A stretch of 64,000 nt of DNA from Herbidospora mongoliensis (GTDB taxonomy: Bacteria; Actinomycetota; Actinomycetes; Streptosporangiales; Streptosporangiaceae). The notes beneath the pieces were generated by a model. It had not been told where the DNA came from and searched no databases. It was given only the letters and a program-made list of their open reading frames with translations. The DNA lies in contig NZ_BBXD01000012.1 of NCBI RefSeq assembly GCF_001570545.1, positions 89,194-153,193 on the forward strand, in the 5' to 3' direction. Below are positions 57,501-64,000 of the stretch, piece by piece (within the stretch, counting starts at the first letter, position 1; the number at the start of each line of letters is the position of its first letter). The position numbers and the translations under genes were made by a program.

Positions 57501-57808
57501 GCCAGGCGTTCGAAGCGGTGGGCGTCGACGTCGTCGGGGGCGGCGTCGAGGCGGTAGCCCGACGGGGTGTGGGTGATGTGGCCGCCCAGTGCGGTTCGGA
57601 GCCGGCTGACCTGGGCCTGGAGGGCGTTGACCGCTCCGGCGGGAGGCGCGCTGCCGTAGAGGACGTCGATGAGGCGGGTGGTGGTGACGACCTTGCCGGC
57701 GTCGAGGGCGAGGGTGGCGAGGAGGGCGCGTCCGCGCGGGCCGCTCAGCTCGACGGGGGTGCCGTCGTCGCGGCGCACGTCGAGGGGGCCCAGAATGGCG
57801 AAACGCAT
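54569..57808 (-). CDS. AfsR/SARP-type transcriptional regulator (wHTH-BTAD-NB-ARC-TPR)
   Basis: The product is 1,079 aa. Residues 1-90 are the OmpR-like winged helix of SARP proteins (MRFAILGPLDVRRDDG, LATLALDAGKVVTTTRLIDVLYG, LRTALGG); 95-235 is the BTAD. An NB-ARC-like ATPase follows with P-loop TGPGGTGKTRLA at about 305 and Walker B LIVLDNCEHL at about 382. Residues from about 640 to the end are TPR-like helices. Such proteins integrate signals to activate antibiotic or secondary-metabolite genes. No biosynthetic cluster is in view, so the target may be the flanking efflux genes. Confidence 0.9.
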   Translation of the reverse strand: MRFAILGPLDVRRDDGTPVELSGPRGRALLATLALDAGKVVTTTRLIDVLYGSAPPAGAVNALQAQVSRLRTALGGHITHTPSGYRLDAAPDDVDAHRFERLAAAGHFTEALSLWRGPALDGLPDTLAPAAARLTELHLTSFLGMIDAQEAIPALLTGTEIIPGLPEMISRHPLHEGLRARHIRVLAALGRPAEALTAYEEARRLLDEELGTTPSPELTAAYMAVLRGEGQSAPFDTTPHGSALTALAGDTRVASGQTADSSGSSPHSPKSHERVGVPTLLTDLVGRDTELAAIRELVSTARLVTLTGPGGTGKTRLAAEACAHVDTPVYFVELSALADGAELPQAVLSTLGLREGRLLRQDAQPVTDPFHRIAAGIGDRPILIVLDNCEHLVEAAAAFAGRLLAACPGLRILATSREPLAITGERLRPIPPLALPPSGIDPADALSYPSVRLFADRAAAVKPGFWETAHASELDAVVRICRALDGLPLAIELAAARVRTLPVTDIADATDPFAVLARGSRTAEPRHRTLRAVIAWSWDLLDDDERTLARRLTVFRGGATLKAAQEVCGLPAHDVLDLLAGLADKSLIEVAGTHYRMLDTIRAFCAEQLAEAGEVERLRQAHVAYFLDFVTTADPHLRTGGQLDWLRRMDADHENLLAAFRRADPGDALLLFSGLTGFWWLRGLRSESDACARELLTRLGPEPEMSEELALCVLSAIVGGGPTPELRPQVERVAAWMEGFRAPNRQPLLWVLWSQAVGPPDPAMAEELIAIQATFDLDPWTRALSRFGWGLLALFDGDPGRAEEHLLPSLTGFTKIGDRWGMAMALTGLADIAEWTGRRQESLDLISQALDLVQTLGTTVDIADLLCRRAQNTLVLSERSGAAAPEMRARAHTDFSHAAELARHAGAIELIGRAHIGLADLARLHGSLSEARKLTEQVLTDLTESGGDWFSLDEIRVAAHLTLGWTAYGEGDPDSAEHHHRQALSSVYVQRNRLQAARVTEGLAGAVLLRDDPTGAAALLGISTALREGLPSDEPDPMRLVSRCRAILGEATFAAAHARGLSMPKDRLIPVVLELSPPS

Positions 57809-57848
57809 ACCTCTGATTCTGTCCCACCTTCGGTTAAGGTCGGATGAC

Positions 57849-58361
57849 GTGACGGACCTGGCGATCGTTTACCGCAAATACGACGGTTCCCTGCACTGGA
57901 ACTTCCCGGGTGTCCTCCTCGGTGAAGACGAGCACGGCGTCTGGACCGGCCACCGCAAAGGCATAGTGGGCCGCAAGGGGAACGTGCCGAAGTTCACCTA
58001 CGAGTTCCCCTTCGTGATGCTGTTCCCCCGGGACGCGTGGTGGACGGCCTCCTTCAACGCCTGGCCGCACGAGACGGCCGTCTACGTCGATGTGACCACC
58101 CTCCCGGACATCACGGACACCGAGATCACCATGATCGATCTCGATCTCGACGTGATCCGCAAGACCGACGGGCGGATCTTCCTCGACGACGCCGACGAGT
58201 TCGAGGAGCACCAGGTCCTGTTCGGCTATCCGCTCGACGTCATCGAGCAGGCCGAACAGGCCGCCGAATGGCTGATGGACGCGGTGACCAACCGGCGGGA
58301 GCCGTTCGGCCGCGTCCATCAAGACTGGCTGGACAAGCTGGAGGGGCTCGTCATCAGCTGA
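57849..58361 (+). CDS. DUF402 domain protein
   Basis: The product is 170 aa from the GTG at 57849 (VTDLAIVYRKYDGS). The DUF402 signature is visible: DITDTEITMIDLDLDVIRKTDG then FLDDADEFEEHQ, with the conserved Asp/Glu set that binds metal in relatives. Known relatives (FomD, some staphylococcal enzymes) hydrolyse nucleotide phosphates. The gene is divergent from the AfsR-like regulator across 40 bp. Its last 8 bp overlap the end of the convergent MFS gene. Confidence 0.82.
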   Translation: MTDLAIVYRKYDGSLHWNFPGVLLGEDEHGVWTGHRKGIVGRKGNVPKFTYEFPFVMLFPRDAWWTASFNAWPHETAVYVDVTTLPDITDTEITMIDLDLDVIRKTDGRIFLDDADEFEEHQVLFGYPLDVIEQAEQAAEWLMDAVTNRREPFGRVHQDWLDKLEGLVIS

Positions 58362-59847
58362 TCAGGACCGGTTCCTCCTCGGTGACGGAGACGACAGGGA
58401 CGTCCCGGAACGCCAGCCACACCAGCAGGGCCAACCCGGCGAAGACGACCGTCCCGACCGTGGCCACCACGACCAGCCCCGAGGTGAAGGCCGTCCGGGC
58501 GGCTTCCATCAGCTGTTCGCCGGCCGCGCCGCCGAGCCGCTGGGCGGCGACCGACGCTTCGGCGATGCCCTGCCTGGCCGCCTCGTCGGGGACGGTGAAC
58601 GACGAACGGTAGACGTAGACGGCCAGGCTGCCCAGGGTCGCGATGCCCATGGCCACGCCGAACTCGCCGCCGGTCTCCGACAGGGACGCCGCGGAACCGG
58701 CCTTCTCCGGCGGGGCCGAGGCCATGATCAGGTTCATCGTCAGAGCCATCGTGGGGGCGATGCCGATCCCGGCCAGGCTCAGGCCGACGACCACGGTCGC
58801 CACGCTGGTCTGGGTCTGGACGAACATCCCGATCGCCGCCACGACCAGCCCGGCCGTCATCAGAGTGGCGGGCCGGATCCTGGCGGCCAGGCGTGGGGCG
58901 GTCATCAGGCCGGCGGCCATCGCGACGGCCTGCGGGACCATCCACAGCCCGGCCTCGAGCGGCGACAGACCGGCCACGCTCTGCAGGTAGAGGGAGGTGA
59001 CCAGGGTGATCCCGGCCATCACCACGCCCAGGGTCATCGAGGTGCCGAGGGCGCGGCCGAACGAGCGGTTCCCGAACAGCTTCAGGTCGAGCAGCGGGCT
59101 GGTGAGGCGTGCTTGGCGGCGTACGAAACAGAATCCCGCCAGGAGCCCTGCGGCGACCGCCGCCAGTGCCGTCACGTGGACACCGGTCCGGGCGATCTCT
59201 TTCAGGCCGTAGATGACCGGCAGGATCGCGGCCAGCGACAGCGCGACGCTGGTCAGGTCGAGGCGACCGGCCTGCGGGTCGCGGTATTCGGGCAGCAGCA
59301 CCGGGCCCACGACCAGCAGCAGCACCATCACCGGCACGCCGAGCAGGAAGGCCGAACCCCACCAGAAGTGGTCGAGCAGGGCGCCGCCGACCAGCGGGCC
59401 GAGGGTCATGCCGGCCATGAAGCAGGAGAACCAGATGCCGATCGCCCCGGCCATCTCCTTCGGATCGTGGAACATGTTCCTGATCAGCGCCATCGTCGAC
59501 GGCATCAGCGTCGCGCCGGCCACCCCGAGCAGCGCGCGGGCCGCGATCAGCGTCTCGGCGCTGGTCGCGTAGGCCGCCGCCACCGAGCAGACCCCGAAGG
59601 CCGCCGCGCCGATCAGCAGGAGCCTGCGGCGGCCGATCCGGTCTCCCAAAGTGCCCATGGTGACCAGGAATCCGGCCAGCATGAACGAGTAGATGTCCAG
59701 GATCCAGAGCTGCTCGGTGCCGGTGACTCCCAAGTCGCGGCTCAGGTGGGGGAGAGCCAGGAACAGGACGCTGACGTCCAGGGACAGCAGCAGGGTCGGC
59801 AGGGCCAGCACCGTCAGGCCGAGCCATTCGCGGCGGGTCGCCTTCAT
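58354..59847 (-). CDS. MFS drug-efflux transporter, DHA2 family
   Basis: The product is 497 aa with about 14 membrane helices. Motif A appears as GTLGDRIGRRRLLLIG, motif C-like as GVAGATLMPSTMALIRNMF, and LWILDIYSFMLAGFLVTMG is typical. It is a paralogue of the other MFS gene in this window, with similar motifs throughout, suggesting duplication or parallel recruitment. It starts 21 bp after the ECF gene on the same strand and is probably co-transcribed with it. Confidence 0.9.
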   Translation of the reverse strand: MKATRREWLGLTVLALPTLLLSLDVSVLFLALPHLSRDLGVTGTEQLWILDIYSFMLAGFLVTMGTLGDRIGRRRLLLIGAAAFGVCSVAAAYATSAETLIAARALLGVAGATLMPSTMALIRNMFHDPKEMAGAIGIWFSCFMAGMTLGPLVGGALLDHFWWGSAFLLGVPVMVLLLVVGPVLLPEYRDPQAGRLDLTSVALSLAAILPVIYGLKEIARTGVHVTALAAVAAGLLAGFCFVRRQARLTSPLLDLKLFGNRSFGRALGTSMTLGVVMAGITLVTSLYLQSVAGLSPLEAGLWMVPQAVAMAAGLMTAPRLAARIRPATLMTAGLVVAAIGMFVQTQTSVATVVVGLSLAGIGIAPTMALTMNLIMASAPPEKAGSAASLSETGGEFGVAMGIATLGSLAVYVYRSSFTVPDEAARQGIAEASVAAQRLGGAAGEQLMEAARTAFTSGLVVVATVGTVVFAGLALLVWLAFRDVPVVSVTEEEPVLIS

Positions 59848-59868
59848 CGGAGGTCTCCTTCGTGTCGT

Positions 59869-61143
59869 CTAACCTCCCGACGAGCGCCCTGCGGCCGAAT
59901 CGACAACTTCGGCGAGACGACTTTCGAGGAATTCCCTTTCCGCCGCGTTGTCGGCCAGCGCGATGGCGGCGCGGTAGGCCTCGGCGGCGTCTTCGAAGCG
60001 CTTCAGACGGCGCAGGAGATCGGCCCGGATCGCCGGAAGGTACTGATAACCGGCAAGCCGGTCGTCTTCCCCCAGCCTTTGGACCTCGTCAAGTGCCGTC
60101 GAAGGGCCGTCGACCATGGCGACCGCCACCGCCCGGTTCAGCGCCACCACGGGGGAGGGCCAGATTCTCAGCAGTACGTCATACAGCGCGACCACCTGTT
60201 TCCAGTCGGTCGTGGCGGTGCTCGCGGCGATCGCGTGCAGCGAGGCGATGGCCGCCTGCACCGCGTAACGTCCCACCCGGCCGGTCCGGAACGCCCCGAC
60301 GGCCAGATCGCGGCCTTCGGCGATCGCGGCCCGGTCCCAGAGCGAGCGATCCTGATCTTCGAGGATCACCAGCCGCCCGTCGGCATCCGTGCGTGACGCG
60401 CGCCGGGCGTCGGTGAGCAGCAGCAACGCCAGCAGCCCGCGCACTTCCGGCTCGTCGGGCATCAGAGCCAGCAGCATGCGGGTCAGCGCGATCGCGCGGT
60501 CGACCAGGTCGGCGCGCACCAGTTCGCCGCCCGAGGGGGCGGTGTGGCCGGTCGTGTAGAGAAGGTGGATCACCGACAGCACGGCGTCGAGCCGCTCGGG
60601 GAGGTCGGCGGCGCCCGGCACCCGGTAGGGGATCCGGGCCGCCGTGATCTTCTTCTTGGCCCGGGTGAGCCGGGCGGCCATGGTCGGCTCGGGCACCAGG
60701 AAGGCCCTGGCGATGTCGGGTGTGGTCACGCCGCACACCAGCCGCAGGGTCAGCGCCACCTGGGCCTCGCGGGCGAGGGCGGGGTGGCAGCAGGTGAAGA
60801 TCAGCCGGAGTCGGTCGTCGGGGATCGCGTCCTCGTCGTCGGTCAGGTGCATCTCGGTCCCGTCCGGTTCGGAGTCGGGTTCGACGAGCAGGGGCATCTT
60901 CGAGCGGAAGACCTTGTCCCTGCGCAACAGGTCGAGCGCCTTGCGTCTGGCCGTCTGGGTCAGCCAGGCACCCGGTTTGCGGGGGACGCCGTCGCGCGTC
61001 CAGGCGTCGAGGGCGGCGATGTAGGCGTCCTGGACGCATTCCTCGGCGAGGTCGAAGTCGCCGGTGACGCGCGCCGTCGCGGCGAGCACGAAGGCCCACT
61101 CGCGACGGTGCGCGTCGGCCACCGCCTGTTCGATTTCCTCCAT
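59869..61143 (-). CDS. ECF sigma factor with C-terminal DUF6596/TPR-like extension (ECF42-type)
   Basis: The product is 424 aa. Region 2 is at about 8-80 (VTGDFDLAEECVQDAYIAALDAW, KPGAWLTQTARRKALDLLRRD), region 4 at about 110-170 (LRLIFTCCHPALAREAQVALTLRLVCGVTTPDIARAFLV, EPTMAARLTRAKKKI). A 240-residue helical extension follows (LLYTTGHTA, EVRGLLALLLLTDARR, ALNRAVAVAM). ECF42 factors have no anti-sigma factor; control is thought to act through this extension and a YCII partner. The ATG shares its A with the stop of the YCII gene (TGATG). Confidence 0.9.
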   Translation of the reverse strand: MEEIEQAVADAHRREWAFVLAATARVTGDFDLAEECVQDAYIAALDAWTRDGVPRKPGAWLTQTARRKALDLLRRDKVFRSKMPLLVEPDSEPDGTEMHLTDDEDAIPDDRLRLIFTCCHPALAREAQVALTLRLVCGVTTPDIARAFLVPEPTMAARLTRAKKKITAARIPYRVPGAADLPERLDAVLSVIHLLYTTGHTAPSGGELVRADLVDRAIALTRMLLALMPDEPEVRGLLALLLLTDARRASRTDADGRLVILEDQDRSLWDRAAIAEGRDLAVGAFRTGRVGRYAVQAAIASLHAIAASTATTDWKQVVALYDVLLRIWPSPVVALNRAVAVAMVDGPSTALDEVQRLGEDDRLAGYQYLPAIRADLLRRLKRFEDAAEAYRAAIALADNAAEREFLESRLAEVVDSAAGRSSGG

Positions 61144-61481
61144 CAGGCGGGCGGGTTGAACAGCGGCCGGACCTCGACGCCGCCGTCGATGCAGGCCGGG
61201 TTGAGCTTGGCGATGGCCAGGGCGACGTCCAGGTCGGGGGCCTCCAGGACGAAGAATCCGGCCACGACCTCCTTGGCCTCGGTGAACGGGCCGTCGGTGA
61301 CGACGTCGCCGCGGATCGAGGTGGCGGTGGTGCTGGGCTCCAGCGCGAACCCGGTGACGATGGTGCCGCCGAGTTCGGCGACCTTCGGGCCGTAGCCTTC
61401 GAGGAGGGCCACGTAGTCGGGAGTGAGGTCCATCGGGTCGGCCGGGGCGGGCGAGTGGATGATGACCGCGTACTGGGGCAT
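61143..61481 (-). CDS. YCII/DGPF-family small protein
   Basis: The product is 112 aa. It has MPQYAVIIHS at the N-terminus, DGPFTEAKEVVAGFFVLE with the DGPF motif, and ends VRPLFNPPA. YCII-related proteins are short ferredoxin-like folds encoded beside ECF42 sigma factors, where a role in signalling is suspected. It is the first gene of the operon and overlaps the sigma gene by one base. Confidence 0.9.
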   Translation of the reverse strand: MPQYAVIIHSPAPADPMDLTPDYVALLEGYGPKVAELGGTIVTGFALEPSTTATSIRGDVVTDGPFTEAKEVVAGFFVLEAPDLDVALAIAKLNPACIDGGVEVRPLFNPPA

Positions 61482-61574
61482 TTGACGTCTCCTTGATTCG
61501 TTTCGTTCCTCTGCCTACCCGACGCTCAGGGTCCAGCGGAATCGACAACCGGCCGAGAAGATCTTTGTAAAAAT

Positions 61575-61586
61575 GTCATATATTAC
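61575..61586. promoter_or_regulatory. AT-rich near-palindrome before the ketoglutarate-semialdehyde dehydrogenase gene
   Basis: GTCATATATTAC is palindromic except for one mismatched pair and lies 15 bp before the start codon in an AT-rich patch otherwise foreign to this genome. It may be an operator or -10 region of the dehydrogenase gene. No regulator gene is adjacent. Confidence 0.4.
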
Positions 61587-61601
61587 TAAATGGAGGTCTC
61601 G

Positions 61602-63005
61602 ATGATCAATGAAGCTGCCCGCGCCGGCGAGATCTGGCGTACCCGCCCCGCCGCCGAACGGGCCGAGGTTCTCGACCGCGTCGCCGACGCGCTGCTCGCC
61701 GCCGAGAACGACCTGTGGCCGGTGGCACGGGAGGAGACCTCCCTCCCCGAGGCGCGGCTGCGCGGTGAGATCACCCGGTCGGCGGTCCAGTTCCGGCTGT
61801 TCGCCGACGTCCTGCGCGACGGCGGGCACGTGGAGGCGATCATCGACCACGCCGACGCGTCGGCGGCTCCGCCCAAGCCCGACGTGCGGCGGATGTTCCA
61901 GCCGGTGCCTGGCGTGGTCGGGGTGTTCGCGGCGTCCAACTTCCCGTTCGCTTTCTCGGTCGCGGGCGGCGACGTGGCCTCCGCGCTGGCCGCCGGGTGC
62001 GCGGTCGTGGTGAAGGCCCACCCGGGCCACCCGGCCCTGTCCAGGCTGGTCGCCGAAGTCATCAAGAGCGCGCTGCCCGACCCCGACCTGCTCGGACTGC
62101 TCGAAGGGTTCGAGGCGGGGCGTGAGCTGGTCCAGCATCCGCTCGTCTCGGCGGTCGGGTTCACCGGGTCGCTGCGGGGCGGGAAGGCGATCCAGGCGCT
62201 GATCAATGAGCGGCCCGACCCGATTCCGTTCTACGGCGAGCTCGGCAGCGTGAACCCGGTCGTCGTGCTTCCGTCGGCCATCGCGGATCCCGCACGCGTC
62301 GCGGAGGGTTTCGCCGCCTCCCTCACGCTCGGGGTGGGGCAGTTCTGCACCAACCCCGGGCTGCTGTTCGTGCCCGACGACGCCGAACTGCTGAAGGCCA
62401 TCACGGCCGCGGTGGCGGCGACGACCGGTGGGACGATGCTGACGCCCGCGATCCGGGAGGGGTTCGAGACCGGCGCCTCCTCTCTCGACGGGAAGCTGAC
62501 CGAGCTCGCTCGCGGGCTGGCCGGGCCTGCCGAGGGGGCCGCCGCGCCGCGTGTCTACACCGCCGACCTGACGACCTTCTCCATGGGGCTGCCCGAGCTG
62601 GCCGAGGAGTGCTTCGGGCCGTCGGCGATCGTGGTGACGTACACAGAGATCTCGGATCTGCCCGAGGTGCTCCGGAACCTGCCCGGCTCGCTGACGGCGA
62701 CCATCCACTCGACCGACCCCGTCGAGGCGGCGCCGCTGGTGCCGGAGCTTTCGCGGCTGGCCGGGCGCGTGATCTGGAACGGGTGGCCGACCGGCGTCGC
62801 GGTGACGTGGGCGATGCACCACGGCGGACCGTGGCCTGCGAGCACCACCCCGATGCACACGTCGGTGGGGGCCACCGCGATCCGGCGCTGGCAGACGCCG
62901 GTCGCCTATCAGGACCTGCCCGACGCGCTGCTGCCCGCTGAGCTGCAGGAAGACAATCCGCTGGGGGTCGCGCGCCGGGTGGACGGGGTTCTGTCGGTGG
63001 CGTAG
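61602..63005 (+). CDS. Aldehyde dehydrogenase, 2,5-dioxovalerate (ketoglutarate semialdehyde) type
   Basis: The product is 467 aa from the ATG at 61602; GGAGGT (61592-61597) stands 4 bp away, which excludes the ATG at 61590. Family signs are VGVFAASNFPFAFSVAGGD, VKAHPGHPALS, VGFTGSLRGGKAI, FYGELGSVNPVVVLP (general-base Glu) and GQFCTNPG (nucleophilic Cys). This subgroup oxidises 2,5-dioxopentanoate to 2-oxoglutarate in uronate, aldarate, pentose or hydroxyproline breakdown. The facing pectate lyase gene suggests galacturonate as a source. The genes are convergent, so co-regulation is not shown. Confidence 0.88.
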   Translation: MINEAARAGEIWRTRPAAERAEVLDRVADALLAAENDLWPVAREETSLPEARLRGEITRSAVQFRLFADVLRDGGHVEAIIDHADASAAPPKPDVRRMFQPVPGVVGVFAASNFPFAFSVAGGDVASALAAGCAVVVKAHPGHPALSRLVAEVIKSALPDPDLLGLLEGFEAGRELVQHPLVSAVGFTGSLRGGKAIQALINERPDPIPFYGELGSVNPVVVLPSAIADPARVAEGFAASLTLGVGQFCTNPGLLFVPDDAELLKAITAAVAATTGGTMLTPAIREGFETGASSLDGKLTELARGLAGPAEGAAAPRVYTADLTTFSMGLPELAEECFGPSAIVVTYTEISDLPEVLRNLPGSLTATIHSTDPVEAAPLVPELSRLAGRVIWNGWPTGVAVTWAMHHGGPWPASTTPMHTSVGATAIRRWQTPVAYQDLPDALLPAELQEDNPLGVARRVDGVLSVA

Positions 63006-63023
63006 GGCACGGCGGACCGGTGA

Positions 63024-63060
63024 CGGTTCCACGCCTCCCGCAAGTCGAAGCGTGGAACCG
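63024..63060. terminator. Bidirectional terminator hairpin
   Basis: CGGTTCCACGC (63024-63034) and GCGTGGAACCG (63050-63060) pair perfectly around a 15-nt loop. It fills the 59-bp gap between two convergent genes and can serve both. Confidence 0.75.
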
Positions 63061-63064
63061 CCGG

Positions 63065-64000
63065 TCAGGGGAGCTTGCCCGCGCCCGCGTGCCGGGAGAC
63101 GTCCTTGTGCACCTCGGAGGCGGGGTCGACGCCGGTGTGCAGCGTCGGGGTCCAGCCCGCGTCGGTGCCCAGGTCGGGGTCGTTGACCGCGTTGTAGGCG
63201 GCGATCGGGTCGAACGGAGTGACCTTGCCGCCGACCCGCAACAGGTCGCCCTTGGCCGTCAGCGTGGTGCCGCCCCAGTTGTAAAGGATCTTGGCCGGGT
63301 CGATGCCCCGGCCGAGCCGGTAGAAGTTGTTCTCGCTGTAGATCTGGGACTGCACGCCGACCCCGAGGGCGTAGACGAAGGCCGCCGGGTCGTACACCTC
63401 GTAGTAGTTGTTGTAGACGTGCACCTGGCCGAAGCGCACGCGCGGCAGCCGCTGCAGGGTGTTCTCGAAGTGGTTGTGGTGGACGGTCACCCGGAGTTTG
63501 CCCAGGTCCTGGGCGGGGTTGTTGGTCGAGCCGATCAGCATCGTCTTGTCGTGGCCGGTGAAGCGGTTCCACGACGCGGTCACGTAGTCGCTGCCGTTGG
63601 TGATGTCGAGCTGGCCGTCGTGCACCTGCCACGGGCGGCCGAAGTAGACCGGCTGCGCGCTGTCGGGGTTGGCGCCGTCGGTGAAGGTGTTGTGGTCGGC
63701 CCACACGTGGGTCGAGCCGGTCACCGAGATGTTGTCGTAGAGGGAGTTCCAGTTGCCCGTCGCGCCGTCGAGCGGGTCCCACTGCGGGAAGCAGTCGTGG
63801 GCGTCCTCGAAGGTGATGTTGCGGATGATGACGTTGTCGGCCTTGTCGACGTGCAGGTTCACCCCCTTGATAGAGGCGGACTTCCCTTCGCCGATGATCG
63901 TGGTGTTCGAGCCGACCTTGAGCTTGATCCGGGCGGTCTGGCGGGCGGCCGAGGCCGCGCGGGCGTCCTCCTGCGGGCCCGCCGGGTCGACGCGGCCCCA
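63065..64000 (-). CDS. Pectate lyase, PL1 family (5' end outside window)
   Basis: The C-terminal 311 residues are visible; the frame is open to the right edge. PL1 features are SNTTIIGEGKSASIKGVNL, IIRNITFEDAHDCFPQWDP, STHVWADHNTFTDG with a Ca-binding Asp, VTVHHNHFENTLQRLPRVRFG with the catalytic Arg and structural His, and VHVYNNYYEVYD. It should cleave polygalacturonate outside the cell by beta-elimination. Its signal peptide would lie beyond the window. Confidence 0.93.
   Translation of the reverse strand, partial: WGRVDPAGPQEDARAASAARQTARIKLKVGSNTTIIGEGKSASIKGVNLHVDKADNVIIRNITFEDAHDCFPQWDPLDGATGNWNSLYDNISVTGSTHVWADHNTFTDGANPDSAQPVYFGRPWQVHDGQLDITNGSDYVTASWNRFTGHDKTMLIGSTNNPAQDLGKLRVTVHHNHFENTLQRLPRVRFGQVHVYNNYYEVYDPAAFVYALGVGVQSQIYSENNFYRLGRGIDPAKILYNWGGTTLTAKGDLLRVGGKVTPFDPIAAYNAVNDPDLGTDAGWTPTLHTGVDPASEVHKDVSRHAGAGKLP

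Noticed and set aside
54483-57827. Second long minus-strand frame (over 1,100 codons) overlapping the AfsR-like gene
   Set aside because: It is a shifted frame of the same gene, made of Arg/Pro-rich sequence without domains.

Overview
This window is a high-G+C, gene-dense actinobacterial chromosome segment. The gene order proS, rimP, nusA, ylxR, infB, rbfA, DHH phosphoesterase, truB, ribF, rpsO, pnp, M16 peptidase, dapB and then dapA, rnj is the conserved actinobacterial translation/RNA-processing neighbourhood. The protein sequences and the many GntR, AfsR-like and ECF regulators suggest a filamentous actinomycete, most likely of the Streptosporangiaceae. That family placement is an inference; no 16S gene is present.

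Layout. 1-8.3 kb: a minus-strand operon running GtrA flippase-like protein, GT2 with a multipass C-terminus, processive-type GT2, and a very large secreted sugar dehydrogenase with PKD and repeated beta-sandwich domains that is cut by the left edge. 8.5-15.2 kb: small metabolic and regulatory genes (GntR, GNAT, CutC, a citrate-lyase-like aldolase, FprA-type ferredoxin reductase). 15.2-34.7 kb: the housekeeping core, broken only by a sigma/anti-sigma-like pair between truB and ribF. 34.7-49.8 kb: an accessory block lying between dapB and dapA. It holds a four-gene NUDIX / P-loop kinase / HIT / helical membrane protein operon, menA, GNAT and CGNR regulators, a MocR-EamA divergent pair, a protein made of two GntR winged helices, radC, a 2.2-kb stretch without a credible gene but with four related palindromes, a GntR/HATPase divergent pair and an ArsR-SRPBCC fusion. 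49.9-52.6 kb: dapA and rnj. 52.9-61.5 kb: two DHA2-type drug efflux pumps, an AfsR-like regulator, a DUF402 protein and an ECF sigma factor with its YCII partner. 61.6-64 kb: a ketoglutarate-semialdehyde dehydrogenase facing a pectate lyase that runs off the right edge; together they hint at pectin/uronate use.

How the parts fit. The core makes and controls translation (ProS, RimP, IF2, RbfA, TruB, S15), couples it to transcription (NusA) and turns RNA over (PNPase, RNase J, NrnA-like DHH protein). dapB and dapA supply diaminopimelate and lysine. The most unusual items are the NUDIX-kinase-HIT-membrane operon with an inverted repeat in front of it, the family of structurally conserved palindromes in the gene-free region, the 60-bp tandem repeats upstream of rimP, a 17-bp hairpin between the ArsR fusion and dapA, and a dispersed repeat present both after truB and after rnj. 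All functional statements come from reading the translated sequences and recalling protein families; no database search was run.
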